From contig PLIQ01000341.1 in NCBI GenBank assembly GCA_003140115.1, forward strand, positions 1-29,795: 29,795 nucleotides of DNA, in the 5' to 3' direction. This document shows, one piece after another, positions 8,163-15,757 of this stretch. The translations under genes were made by a program, and so were the position numbers. Source of the DNA: Actinomycetota bacterium. Its GTDB lineage: Bacteria > Actinomycetota > Actinomycetes > Streptosporangiales > Streptosporangiaceae. Every line of letters starts with the position of its first letter. Positions within the stretch are counted from its first letter, which is position 1. Below the pieces are notes generated by a model. That model was not told the DNA's origin. It ran no database searches and saw only the letters and a program-made list of their open reading frames with translations.

Positions 8163-8185
8163 ATATCGGCGGGCATTACCGATAT
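8163..8185. repeat. 7-bp inverted repeat
   Basis: ATATCGG (8163-8169) and CCGATAT (8179-8185) enclose a 9-base loop, with a further G-T pair outside. It lies about 60 bases beyond the phosphoesterase stop codon and might help end that transcript, but it is A/T-rich for a terminator in this genome. Confidence 0.35.
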
Positions 8186-8246
8186 TCCGGTCACGTCCGC
8201 CGGTAAACTACTGAGCGTCACGGTATCGGCGCATAACCGCAGAGCG

Positions 8247-8723
8247 CTAGCGGAGCGGTGATTTGCCCGCCCCGCGCATTTGCGTCCAGGTCTTGCCGCT
8301 GCGCACGCTGGCCGGCTGTTCGGCGACGATGTCCGAACCCGGACGGGCAGCCTCGTCCCGGACCTTGACCAGGATCCAGCGCTTTGGGCCGGTACGCGTC
8401 AGCGCGAAGCCACCCGACAGCTTGTGGCCGTGCAGGATAAAGGAGATGTGGCCCGGCTCGTCGCGGACGATCTCGGCGGTTCCCTCATCCCAGATGATCA
8501 CCGCGCCGGTACCGCGGCGCTGACCCTCGTGGACGCCCTCGAACTCGCCCGCGGCCAGGGTATGATCCTCGACCGGGACCGCCAGCCGCCGGACACCCGG
8601 ATCGAGCGACGGCCCTTTGGGCACCGCCCATGACCGCAGCACCTCGCCGGACTGCAGCCGGAAGTCAAAGTGCAGCGTCGTCGCGTCGTGCAACTGCACG
8701 ACGAAACGCGGCGGAGCGGTCAC
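8247..8723 (-). CDS. Stand-alone LigD-type 3'-phosphoesterase domain protein
   Basis: A 158-residue protein made only of the LigD 3'-phosphoesterase domain. In non-homologous end joining this domain removes 3'-phosphates and trims 3'-ribonucleotides so that ends can be ligated. Visible features are FVVQLHDATTLHFDFRL, with His12, His18, Asp20 and Arg22 matching the metal/phosphate ligands of the Pseudomonas LigD domain, then SWAVPKGPSLDPG and VEDHTLAAGEFEG with His54. The Tyr expected four residues after that His is Ala58 here. The usual PEGxYGxG segment reads HEGQRRGTG. No ligase, polymerase or Ku gene is adjacent. Start: GTG at 8723; CATACT lies 7 bases upstream, suggesting leaderless transcription. 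Fold assignment is strong; activity is uncertain. Confidence 0.85.
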   Translation of the reverse strand: MTAPPRFVVQLHDATTLHFDFRLQSGEVLRSWAVPKGPSLDPGVRRLAVPVEDHTLAAGEFEGVHEGQRRGTGAVIIWDEGTAEIVRDEPGHISFILHGHKLSGGFALTRTGPKRWILVKVRDEAARPGSDIVAEQPASVRSGKTWTQMRGAGKSPLR

Positions 8724-9273
8724 GCTCCCCAGTATGTGCCGCAGGGCGGTCCGATGACGGTCGACAGGTCACCGATCCGGCGCGTGCCCCGGAAGTTTGG
8801 GGCTTGTGGCGGTGCTTTGATGAACGTGGGCGTTTGGGGCTTGGGGCACACAATCCCCCATGGAGGGCCGCGCGGCACCTGTGCCACGGGCCCGCCCTCC
8901 CGTCGGCTAACGATAGCGGCGGCGATGACCTTGTGACAGCTTCGGCCTGCCCGCGCTCGTCACAGCCATCACAGCGCATCACTGGCGTCAGGCCAGGCGG
9001 AGGAACTCTCCGGTTATTGCGGTTGATTCGGGTCCTGCGGTCGATCCGGGGTACGGGAACGCCGCAGGCTCGCTGCCCCGGATCCACCACGCAGCCCGGA
9101 TCAACCGCGGAAATGTGACGGAAGCGGCGGATGTGCGTGGTGCGGCGTCGAGTCCGAGGCTGGTGGCACATCGGCCCCCGAAGACAGGAGCGTGCCACCT
9201 GTGCCCGGCGGCTGGCCGTCGAGGTCGTGGTTACCCTGTGACCGCTGGGGCCCGTGCTGCTGTCGTGCCCGCC
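8724..9273. other. 550-base stretch with no intact gene (downstream of the Rhs remnant)
   Basis: A minus-strand frame continues open through this stretch from the Rhs fragment. Its translation loses all family resemblance after about 9274 and becomes Arg/Pro/Ser-rich, as expected for non-coding high-GC DNA. A 12-base direct repeat (GTTTGGGGCTTG at 8795-8806 and 8832-8843) is present. I see nothing else I can support. Confidence 0.5.
8731..8736 (-). promoter_or_regulatory. Possible -10 for leaderless phosphoesterase mRNA
   Basis: On the minus strand CATACT is separated by 7 bases from the GTG at 8723. The spacer GGGGAGC contains a purine run, but it ends one base from the start, too close for a normal ribosome site. 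Confidence 0.3.
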
Positions 9274-9645
9274 GGACGCCCACGATGGCCCGAACCACCG
9301 GCCCGCCCGCCATGAGGACCGGTAGGCGCGGCCGATGACCAGCGGCAGGACCCCGGGAAGCGACACGTCGTCCTGGAACAGCAGCACGTCCCCGGTGGCC
9401 ACGTCGACCGGGTCCGCCGCCTGCGCGATGTCCGCGGGGGACCGCGCCGCCAGGGCTGGACCTCCGGCGGCGTCCCAGGACCAGCGAGCCCGGTCCAGGA
9501 GCGAGACGGCATCCGGACGCTGCTGCGGCGCTCGTACGGCGTCGGTGGCCCTTGGCCGCGGCACGAACGCACTCCGGGATGCGTCGGCCGCCCGGTCGGC
9601 CAGCGGCTCGGCCTCGTTCGTCAGATCGGAGAACCGGTCGTTCAC
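9274..9645 (-). pseudogene. Rhs/YD-repeat protein N-terminal remnant (DUF6531)
   Basis: Residues 1-124 of a minus-strand frame starting at GTG 9645 carry the hallmark entry segment of actinobacterial Rhs proteins: DPVDVATGDVLLFQDDVSLP, then LPLVIGRAYRSSWRAGRWFG and PSWAS. Full Rhs proteins continue for over a thousand residues of YD repeats and end in a toxin domain. Here resemblance stops right after PSWAS, where family members usually continue TLDQRL, and none of the three minus-strand frames resumes it. No YD repeats are found. I read this as a truncated, decayed gene, perhaps left by a recombination event. The N-terminal 75 residues are unremarkable and could include non-native sequence. 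The start codon has no clear ribosome site. Confidence 0.7.
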
Positions 9646-10148
9646 CGGCAGACCGGCCTGGTCAGGCGGTCCGGGGGGCCGCAGTGCACCTCGGCAGCGT
9701 TCCCCGGCCGCGGCGCGGACCGATCTGCGACCGGCACCAGCGGCTGGCGGCCGCTGGCTTCACCGGGCGTCCGCCGAACCGTGACGTGCCCAGCCTGCAA
9801 CCCCGCCCGGGCCTGCCCCGAAGCGCCATGCCCCGGTCCATCGAGAATCCGCCCGCCATCGGCCACCTCCAATCGCCCTCGCCCATACTTCGGATCACGG
9901 GCGTTAATGGGCGGCAGGTTCAACGGGGTTTCTTTATTTTTCCGAACGACCCTGGTGCGACCTGCGCGCAGCGGGCTACGGCATCGAGGTGCGCACTCCA
10001 GATGCATGCCGCCGGCCGATCGCAGGATAGACACGCTGATCCGATAGTTACCAAGCTGTGACGAGGGACTGCTGGTCAGATTCGCGCCTCAGCAGTCTTA
10101 CGGGTGGAGATCAGCTGTCCTAACGGTTTCTTGGAGGGTTGGAAGCAG
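9646..10148. other. 503-base stretch without a recognisable gene
   Basis: Several overlapping frames are open on both strands but none has a credible start, ribosome site or family resemblance. The right end (about 10030-10148) must hold the promoter of the exported propeller protein. An 8-bp inverted repeat at 10067-10097 is the only clear structure. Confidence 0.5.
10067..10097. terminator. 8-bp hairpin upstream of the propeller gene
   Basis: GACTGCTG (10067-10074) and CAGCAGTC (10090-10097) are exact complements around a 15-base loop, and a G-T pair extends the stem. It may be a transcription terminator isolating the propeller gene from the decayed region, or an operator about 50 bases before that gene. 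Confidence 0.35.
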
Positions 10149-11219
10149 ATGAGTATCAAGGTTCGCCGCGCTGCATTGTTCGCGGCTGCGGTCGTCGCGG
10201 TGGCCGGCTGCGCGCAGGCCGCATGGGCGGCGCCGATCTCGGCCCCGGCCTGGCACACCGTCAAGCGGGTTTCGAGCGGGCCCAACGGCGTCTTCACCGC
10301 GGTCACCGCGGCCGGCCAGCGCGGCGGGTGGGCGTTCGACGGCTTCACCAAGGCCACCGCCTGGGAGCGGAACGGATCGAGCTGGACGCAGGTCCCCTTC
10401 CCGAGCCTGAGCAACGAGATGGTCGTCGCGGCCGGCGCGAGTTCGGCCACCAATGTCTGGGCGGTCACCGACGAGTTCGGCAAATCCCGGGCGCTGCGCT
10501 GGAACGGCCAGCACTGGACGGTGATGCGATCCTTCTCCCGCGCGATCGGCAGCGTCGTCGTGCTCAGCTCCGCGGACGTCTGGGTGTTCGGCCAGCCCGA
10601 TGTTCCCGGCGCCGATCTGGGCGCCTGGCATTACAACGGCCGCGCCTGGACCCAGGTCGCGTCCGGCCACGGCCTGGAGGGCGGCAGCGGCCGGTCGGGC
10701 AGTGACATCTGGGCCTTCGACGGGGCCGATGTGGCCCACTGGAACGGGTCCACCTGGTCCCGCACCTCGCTGGCGTCCCTGCTGCCAGCCAAGCAGGAAC
10801 TGAACGACCCGGTCCTGAGCGGCATCTACGAACAGTCCAGGCACAGCGTCTACGCCATCGCGAACGGCCAGCTGCAGGACGAGGGCGGTCCGCTGGTCAT
10901 CCTGCACTGGAACGGCTCGGTGTGGTCCAAGGTGGCCGGGGGCAACTTCGGGTTCGGCACGCTCCAGCAGTTCAGCCCCGACGGCCACGGCGGGCTGTGG
11001 CTGCCGATGCCGGGGTTCGGCGGCCAGAAGTCGTACCTGCTGCACTACTCGGACGGGCACCTGACCCAGGCCGTACTGCCGGGTGGCCCGAGCAAGATCA
11101 CGGTCGACACGGTGGCGCTCATCCCCGGCACCAGCGACGTGCTGGCCGGCGGCGACACCCACGGCTCGGCCGACCCCGGGACCGACGTGGTGGGCGTAAT
11201 CCTGCAGTACGAGATCTGA
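10149..11219 (+). CDS. Exported beta-propeller-like protein (putative lipoprotein)
   Basis: A 356-residue secreted protein. The first 30 residues form a signal peptide: MSIKVRR, a hydrophobic core, then VAGC at 18-21, which fits a lipobox and would lipidate Cys21. An alternative signal peptidase I site is AWA before Ala-Pro, about 10 residues later. The mature part has at least five copies of a W/Y-N-G-x-x-W-[ST] motif (RNGSSWT, WNGQHWT, YNGRAWT, WNGSTWS, WNGSVWS) at roughly 40-80-residue spacing, typical of blades in six- or seven-bladed propellers of actinomycete exported proteins. No catalytic residues can be named. GGAGG 11 bases and GGAAG 3 bases before the ATG support the start at 10149 over an in-frame ATG at 10104, which would precede the signal peptide by 15 residues. 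Confidence 0.8.
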   Translation: MSIKVRRAALFAAAVVAVAGCAQAAWAAPISAPAWHTVKRVSSGPNGVFTAVTAAGQRGGWAFDGFTKATAWERNGSSWTQVPFPSLSNEMVVAAGASSATNVWAVTDEFGKSRALRWNGQHWTVMRSFSRAIGSVVVLSSADVWVFGQPDVPGADLGAWHYNGRAWTQVASGHGLEGGSGRSGSDIWAFDGADVAHWNGSTWSRTSLASLLPAKQELNDPVLSGIYEQSRHSVYAIANGQLQDEGGPLVILHWNGSVWSKVAGGNFGFGTLQQFSPDGHGGLWLPMPGFGGQKSYLLHYSDGHLTQAVLPGGPSKITVDTVALIPGTSDVLAGGDTHGSADPGTDVVGVILQYEI

Positions 11220-11231
11220 TCTATGCGTCCG

Positions 11232-11261
11232 GCCCTGGGAGGCACGCACCGCTCCCGGGGC
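11232..11261 (+). terminator. Hairpin after the propeller gene
   Basis: GCCCTGGGAG (11232-11241) pairs with CTCCCGGGGC (11252-11261) with one T-G wobble over a 10-base loop, starting 12 bases after the stop codon. It has no U-tract. The position fits a terminator. Confidence 0.5.
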
Positions 11262-11346
11262 AGGAACCACGCTCCGTTCGGTCCAATACTTCAGAGCGCG
11301 GCCGAATGGTCACTTGCGGTGTTCAATGGGCCGAGCCTTCGCTGGT

Positions 11347-11375
11347 TTGCTTGCGGGCTGTAGCCGGGCTAGCGT
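11347..11375 (+). promoter_or_regulatory. Promoter of the peptidase E-like gene (leaderless type)
   Basis: TTGCTT (11347-11352), a 17-base spacer and TAGCGT (11370-11375) match a vegetative-sigma promoter. Only 7 bases separate the -10 from the ATG at 11383, so transcription should begin at the start codon itself. There is no Shine-Dalgarno sequence. Confidence 0.5.
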
Positions 11376-11382
11376 GCCAGGC

Positions 11383-12114
11383 ATGGCAGCGGACGGGCAG
11401 CGGCACATCATCGCGATCGGCGGCGGCATGCTCGCGCCGGAGGGCCAGGTGCCCGTGCACCTGGCCAACGCGCTGCGGCTGACCGGGCAGCGTGAGCCCC
11501 GGCTGTGCGTGCTGAACACGGCGGCCGGCGACGACGCGCGGTGGACGCTGGCCATGTATGACCGCCTGGCCGGGAGCCCGATCCGGGTCAGCCACCTGGC
11601 CCTGTTCCCGATGCCGAACGTCCGCGACCCCGAAGACCTGCTGCTGTCGCAGGACCTGATCTTCGTCGGCGGCGGCAGCGTGGCCAACATGCTGGCCGTG
11701 TGGCGGGTGCACGGACTCGACGTGATCCTGCGCAAGGCCTGGCAGGCGGGCATCGTGCTGGCCGGGTCGAGCGCCGGCGGGATCTGCTGGTTCGAGGGCG
11801 GCACCACGGACTCGTTCGGGCGGGAGCTGCGGGCCTTTACCGACGGGCTCGGGTTCCTGCCCGGCAGCTACTGCCCGCACTACCACTCCGAACCGGGCCG
11901 GCGGCCGCTGTACCACGGGCTGATCGCGGACGGCACGCTGCCCGGCGGGATCGCCTGCGACGACGGGGCGGCCGCCCACTTCACCGACGACACGCTGACC
12001 GAGCTGATCACCGACCGGCCGACCTCGGTCGCGTACCGCGTCTCCGGATCCGCGGGCCCGGGCGTCACCGAGACTGCGCTCCTGACCCGGTACCTCGACG
12101 AGGACGCCTCGTAG
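11383..12114 (+). CDS. Peptidase E-like (family S51) protein
   Basis: A 243-residue protein of the S51/type 1 glutamine amidotransferase-like fold. Peptidase E members cleave Asp-Xaa dipeptides, and cyanophycinases are relatives. Motifs: AIGGGMLAPE at 11-20, IFVGGGSVANML at 93-104, and the nucleophile elbow AGSSAGGICWF with Ser130. A following CPHYHSEPGRRPLYHG carries candidate His residues. C-terminal residues ACDDGAAAHF are typical of the family. The length fits peptidase E (about 230) better than cyanophycinase (about 270). It has no signal peptide, so it is cytoplasmic. The ATG at 11383 is supported by the promoter spacing and by the start of homology; the upstream in-frame start at 11314 is rejected. 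Confidence 0.85.
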   Translation: MAADGQRHIIAIGGGMLAPEGQVPVHLANALRLTGQREPRLCVLNTAAGDDARWTLAMYDRLAGSPIRVSHLALFPMPNVRDPEDLLLSQDLIFVGGGSVANMLAVWRVHGLDVILRKAWQAGIVLAGSSAGGICWFEGGTTDSFGRELRAFTDGLGFLPGSYCPHYHSEPGRRPLYHGLIADGTLPGGIACDDGAAAHFTDDTLTELITDRPTSVAYRVSGSAGPGVTETALLTRYLDEDAS

Positions 12115-12202
12115 CGCGGGTCGGCTTCTCCACCCTGGGATAGAGGACAAGGTCTAGCCGGGGGCTGACGCGCGGGCGGGGCCGAATTGGCACCCTCGAG
12201 GT

Positions 12203-13162
12203 ATGGATAAAACGCAGGTAGTAACCGTGCGAGGGCTGCGCAAGGCGTACGGGAACCGGGTGGTGGTGGACGGTCTGGACCTCGACGTCCCCGCCGGAGA
12301 AATCGTGGGGCTGATCGGAGCCAACGGCGCCGGGAAGACCACGACCGTCGAATGCATCCAGGGACTGCGCAAGCCGGACGCCGGGACCCTGCGCGTGCTT
12401 GGCTACGACCCGGTCACGCAGGCCGAGGAGCTGCGGCCGCTGATCGGTAGTCAGCTGCAGGATTCGGCACTGCCGGACCGGCTGCGGGTGGCCGAGGCGG
12501 TCGGGTTGTTCAGCACCGCGCGAGCCCGCGACGGCGGCGACCTGCTGGAGCGGTTCGGGCTGGCGCAGCGGCGGCGGTCGGCGTTCGCCTCGCTCAGCGG
12601 CGGGGAGCGGCAGCGGCTGTTCCTGGTCCTGGCGCTGCTGAACCGGCCGCGGCTGGTCATCTTGGATGAGCTGACCCAGGGTCTGGACCCGGCGGCGCGG
12701 CGGAACGTGTGGGCCGCAGTGCGCCAGCTACACGACGAGGGCACCACGGTGCTGCTCGTGACCCACGAGATAGACGAGGCCGAGGTGCTGTGCGGCCGGG
12801 TCGTCGCGATGCGCGAGGGGCGCGTACTCGACGCGGGGGCGCCGGCGGACCTGGTGGATCGGCACGCCGGGACGGCGACGATCCGTTTTAGCCTGCCGGA
12901 TGCTCCGGCGCTACTACTGGACCAGGTCCGCCGGCTCGACGGCGTGCGCGAGGTGGAGCGGGCCGGGGCGCGGGTCACCGTGCGCGGCGCCCGGCCCGTC
13001 ATCGCGCACGTCGGGGCGGTCCTGGTGGGCTGGGGTCCGGTGCCTGCCGACCTCAGCGTGCACGTGCCGACGCTGGAGGACGCATTGCTCGGCCTGCTGG
13101 ACGGGGCCGATGTCGGCGACGAAGGTGCAGAATACCGGGAACTAGTGGGAGGACGGCGATGA
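12203..13162 (+). CDS. ABC transporter ATP-binding protein
   Basis: A 319-residue ATPase of the drug/ABC-2 exporter (DrrA-like) type. Walker A GANGAGKTT is at 39-47, the Q-loop is in IGSQLQD near 84-86, the signature LSGGERQR at 131-138, Walker B LVILDE at 151-156, and the H-loop His188 in VTHEIDEAE. After the catalytic Glu156 the sequence reads LTQGLDP where most family members have PTQGLDP or PTSGLDP. The C-terminal 100 residues form the regulatory extension common in this family. It overlaps the permease gene by 4 bases (ATGA), so the two are translationally coupled. AGGT directly abuts the ATG, and CACCCT lies 6 bases upstream, so the leader may be absent or very short. The substrate is unknown. 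Confidence 0.93.
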   Translation: MDKTQVVTVRGLRKAYGNRVVVDGLDLDVPAGEIVGLIGANGAGKTTTVECIQGLRKPDAGTLRVLGYDPVTQAEELRPLIGSQLQDSALPDRLRVAEAVGLFSTARARDGGDLLERFGLAQRRRSAFASLSGGERQRLFLVLALLNRPRLVILDELTQGLDPAARRNVWAAVRQLHDEGTTVLLVTHEIDEAEVLCGRVVAMREGRVLDAGAPADLVDRHAGTATIRFSLPDAPALLLDQVRRLDGVREVERAGARVTVRGARPVIAHVGAVLVGWGPVPADLSVHVPTLEDALLGLLDGADVGDEGAEYRELVGGRR

Positions 13163-13896
13163 ACACCGCGGCGGGACGGCTGATCCGGGCCGAGCTGAAG
13201 CTGATGACACGCGATCCGCTCGTGCTGACGTTCGTGTTCGCGTTCCCGATCGTGACCATGCTGATCATCGGCGGGGCGTTCGGCACCAAGCCGACCCCCG
13301 GCTTCGACAACACCAACCCGGCGCACTGGTACGTGGCGTCCTACCTGACCGTGGTCATCGCCGCGGTGGGGCTGGTCATGCTGCCGGTGCACCTGGCCTC
13401 CTACCGGGAGCGCGGGGTGCTGCGCCGGTTCGCGGCCGCGGGCTTCGGCCGCTGGTCGTTCGCTGTCGCGCAGCTCGTGGTCGGGCTGATCACCACCGTG
13501 GTGGCGTGCACGCTGCTGCTGGCGGTGGCCGCGCCGGTCTACGGCCTGCCCGCGCTGCACGACGGATGGCGGGTCGCGGTGGCCCTGGCGTTCGGCGCGG
13601 TGGGCTTCGTGAGCCTGGGCGTGCTGCTCGGCACGCTGCTGCCTTCTGCCCGGTCGGCTCAGGCGGTCGGGCTGCTGCTGTTCTTCCCGTCCTTCCTGCT
13701 CGGCGCGGGCGGACCGCCGCCGCACGTGATGGGCTCGGTGGTCCGGCACATCGCGGGGCCGCTGCCGCTCACGCTGCTCACCAATGCGGTCCGCGGGCCC
13801 TGGCTGGGCCTGGGCCCGGCCACCGGGTCGCTGGTGGGTCTGGTCCTGCTGAGCGTCGCGTTCACCGCCGTAGCCGCCCGGCGCGCGGTTCTGTGA
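13159..13896 (+). CDS. ABC-2 type transporter permease
   Basis: A 245-residue polytopic membrane protein with about six helices. It begins with a short cytoplasmic segment, then helix LVLTFVFAFPIVTMLIIGG. The ABC-2 features LPVHLASYRERGVLRRFAAAG (coupling helix) and a Gly-rich late segment FFPSFLLGAGGPPP with LPLTLLTNAVRGPW are visible. The length is typical. It starts within the stop codon of the ATPase gene and forms an exporter with it. The adjacent NarL-type two-component system suggests that the pair is regulated by, or helps sense, an envelope-active compound; this is inference from neighbourhood. Confidence 0.92.
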   Translation: MNTAAGRLIRAELKLMTRDPLVLTFVFAFPIVTMLIIGGAFGTKPTPGFDNTNPAHWYVASYLTVVIAAVGLVMLPVHLASYRERGVLRRFAAAGFGRWSFAVAQLVVGLITTVVACTLLLAVAAPVYGLPALHDGWRVAVALAFGAVGFVSLGVLLGTLLPSARSAQAVGLLLFFPSFLLGAGGPPPHVMGSVVRHIAGPLPLTLLTNAVRGPWLGLGPATGSLVGLVLLSVAFTAVAARRAVL

Positions 13897-13914
13897 CGCC
13901 CCCTGGCTCGCACG

Positions 13915-13920
13915 TAGGAT
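13915..13920 (+). promoter_or_regulatory. -10 element for leaderless histidine kinase mRNA
   Basis: TAGGAT is followed by 7 bases and the ATG at 13928, with no ribosome site. This gives the two-component genes their own transcript start, although the permease gene ends only 31 bases upstream. The -35 is weak (TGTGAC at about 17 bases). Confidence 0.4.
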
Positions 13921-13927
13921 CTGCGAC

Positions 13928-15079
13928 ATGAGCGGCGATCCGGCCCGGCTTCCGTCCGGAGACCTCGTGCCGGGCCGGATCAAGTGGATCGCCGTCGCCG
14001 GGTTCGCCGTGATCGTCGCGGGCGGGGCACTGCCGGGAAATCCGAACGCCCCGGCGGTGGCGGTCGCCGCCGTGGTCACGGTCGCGGCGGCCGCGGCGCT
14101 GGTCTACGGCAGGCGGCTGCCGCTGCTGGCTGCGGCAGTGGCCACCGCCGGGATCGCGGTCGAGGGCGACGGCTTGTCGAGCGACATCGGCTGGCTCGCG
14201 GCGTGCCTGTTGGCCGGCTGGTGCGTGATCGTGGTCAGCCAGCGGGTCGGGCTGATCTACTGGGCCGCCATCATGAGCTTGTTCGCGGCCGAGTGGCTAT
14301 GGGTCAGGCCCGATCCCGGCTGGGGCGCCTGGTTGGCGGGCAGCACCCTGACCGTGCTGTGCGCCCTTCTGATCCGTCACGAGATCGACCTGAACGCGCA
14401 GCTGCGGGCGGCCCAGGCCGGCCTGGCCGAGCAGGCCAGGACCACCGAGCGCAACCGCATCGCCCGCGAGCTGCACGACGTCATCGGGCACACCCTGGTG
14501 GTGTCCTTGCTGCACGTCCAGAGCGCTCGGCTGGCCGTAGAGCACGACCCGGCCGACGCCGCGCGGGCTCTGGCCGAGGCGGAGCGGCTGGGCCGCGAGT
14601 GCCTGGCCGAGGTCCGGATGACCGTCGGGATGCTCCGCAGGGAAGAAAGCCCCGGCCTGAACGAGGCGGCCACCGCGCCGCTGCCGGGCGTCGAAGCGCT
14701 TCCCGCGCTGGTGGAGCAGTTCCGGTCGGCGGGCGCGGACATCACCCTCACCGTGGAAGGCGATGCCGGCGGCCTGCCCGCCACCACGGGCCTGGCCGTG
14801 TACCGCATCGCACAGGAGGCGCTGACCAACGCGGTCAAGCACGCGCCCGGCGCGCCGACCGCGGTCCGGCTGACCGTCGGCCCCGAACGGGTGACGCTGA
14901 CCGCAGACAGCCGGGCCGAGCCGGGCAGCGTGGCCAAGCCGGGCGCCGGGCTGGGCGTGGTCAGCATGCGCGAGCGCGCCGAATCGCTCGGCGGGATCTG
15001 CGAGGCGGGCCCGGCCGGCCAGGGCTGGCTGGTGCGGGCCACGCTTCCACTCGACGCCTCGCTGCGGGCCCAGGCATGA
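13928..15079 (+). CDS. Two-component sensor histidine kinase (HisKA_3 type)
   Basis: A 383-residue membrane kinase. About five or six hydrophobic segments occupy residues 18-150, with no large extracytoplasmic domain, so it probably senses at or within the membrane. A coiled region follows, then the HisKA_3 dimerisation motif ERNRIARELHDVIGHTL with phospho-acceptor His183. The HATPase_c domain shows the N-box EALTNAVKHA (Asn301) and the G-box GAGLGVVSMRER at 339-350. The central D-box is weak: LTADSRAEPG where DDG or DNG is usual. The response regulator gene overlaps its stop by 4 bases. Such kinases often pair with adjacent ABC-2 exporters. Confidence 0.92.
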   Translation: MSGDPARLPSGDLVPGRIKWIAVAGFAVIVAGGALPGNPNAPAVAVAAVVTVAAAAALVYGRRLPLLAAAVATAGIAVEGDGLSSDIGWLAACLLAGWCVIVVSQRVGLIYWAAIMSLFAAEWLWVRPDPGWGAWLAGSTLTVLCALLIRHEIDLNAQLRAAQAGLAEQARTTERNRIARELHDVIGHTLVVSLLHVQSARLAVEHDPADAARALAEAERLGRECLAEVRMTVGMLRREESPGLNEAATAPLPGVEALPALVEQFRSAGADITLTVEGDAGGLPATTGLAVYRIAQEALTNAVKHAPGAPTAVRLTVGPERVTLTADSRAEPGSVAKPGAGLGVVSMRERAESLGGICEAGPAGQGWLVRATLPLDASLRAQA

Positions 15080-15747
15080 ACGGCGGGGCCGTGATCCGGG
15101 TCCTGCTGGTCGATGACCAGGAGCTGGTGCGAACCGGACTGCGGGGCATCTTGCGCGAGTCGTTCGGCTTCGACGTGGTGGGTGAGTGCGCCGACGGGCG
15201 GGGGGTGTCCGCCGCGGCGGCGGCCCTAGCCCCGGACGTGGTCCTGATGGACGTGCGGATGCCTTTTGTCGACGGCGTACAGGCCACCCGCGAACTGCGC
15301 CGCCAGGACGGCAGCCCGCCGGTGCTGGCCCTGACCACCTTTGACGACGAGGAGGTGCTGGCGGGCATGCTGCGGGCCGGCGCGGCCGGGTTCGTGCTCA
15401 AGGGGGTACCCGCCGAGGATCTGCAGCGAGCGGTCCGCGCGGTGGCCGAAGGCGGCGCCTGGCTCGACCCGGCGGTCACCGCGCGGGTGCTGGCCATCTA
15501 CCGGTCCGCGGCGCCGGGCGCGAACGCGGCCGACCAGGCCGACCTCGACGTCCTGACCGGCCGCGAGCGTGAGGTGCTCGCCCTGGTCGGCCGCGGCAAG
15601 ACCAACGGCGAGATCGCGGCCGAGCTGTTCGTCAGCGAGGGAACGGTCAAGACGCACATCAACCACGTCTTCACCAAACTGCAGCTGCGGGACCGGGCCG
15701 CGGCGGTGGTGTTTGCCTTCGACCACGACCTGGTGACGCGTGAGTAG
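15076..15747 (+). CDS. Two-component response regulator, NarL/LuxR family
   Basis: A 223-residue transcription factor. The receiver domain has the acidic pair Asp13-Asp14, phospho-acceptor Asp59 in VVLMDVRMP, Thr87 in LALTTFDD and Lys109 in FVLKGVP. A LuxR-type helix-turn-helix occupies about 155-205 (LTGREREVLALVGRGKTNGE, then SEGTVKTHINHVFTKL). The start overlaps the kinase stop (ATGA), so the two proteins are made in a coupled way. The likely target is the neighbouring ABC exporter operon and its own promoter; no operator could be assigned. The gene ends 33 bases before the ChrB-like gene. Confidence 0.95.
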   Translation: MNGGAVIRVLLVDDQELVRTGLRGILRESFGFDVVGECADGRGVSAAAAALAPDVVLMDVRMPFVDGVQATRELRRQDGSPPVLALTTFDDEEVLAGMLRAGAAGFVLKGVPAEDLQRAVRAVAEGGAWLDPAVTARVLAIYRSAAPGANAADQADLDVLTGREREVLALVGRGKTNGEIAAELFVSEGTVKTHINHVFTKLQLRDRAAAVVFAFDHDLVTRE

Positions 15748-15757
15748 GACCCTGCCG

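Larger units (their letters stand above)
7529..8246. other. 718-base intergenic region with short palindromes
   Basis: I find no credible gene. Open frames here lack ribosome sites and family resemblance. Composition is less G/C-biased than the flanking genes. It contains several small symmetric elements, listed separately, and an exact tandem 10-mer. It must contain the lsr2 promoter at its left end. No tRNA, riboswitch or CRISPR pattern is visible. Confidence 0.6.

Noticed and set aside
8795..8843. CRISPR-like direct repeat
   Set aside because: There are only two copies of a 12-base G-rich word, with no regular spacer array.
8665..9273. Continuation of the Rhs frame as a 326-residue protein
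   Set aside because: After PSWAS the translation is Arg/Pro/Ser-rich with no family resemblance and it overlaps the phosphoesterase gene start, so only the first 124 residues are kept as a remnant.
9642..10034. 130-residue minus-strand frame upstream of the Rhs remnant
   Set aside because: It has no ribosome site, no recognisable domain, and composition typical of random high-GC open frames.
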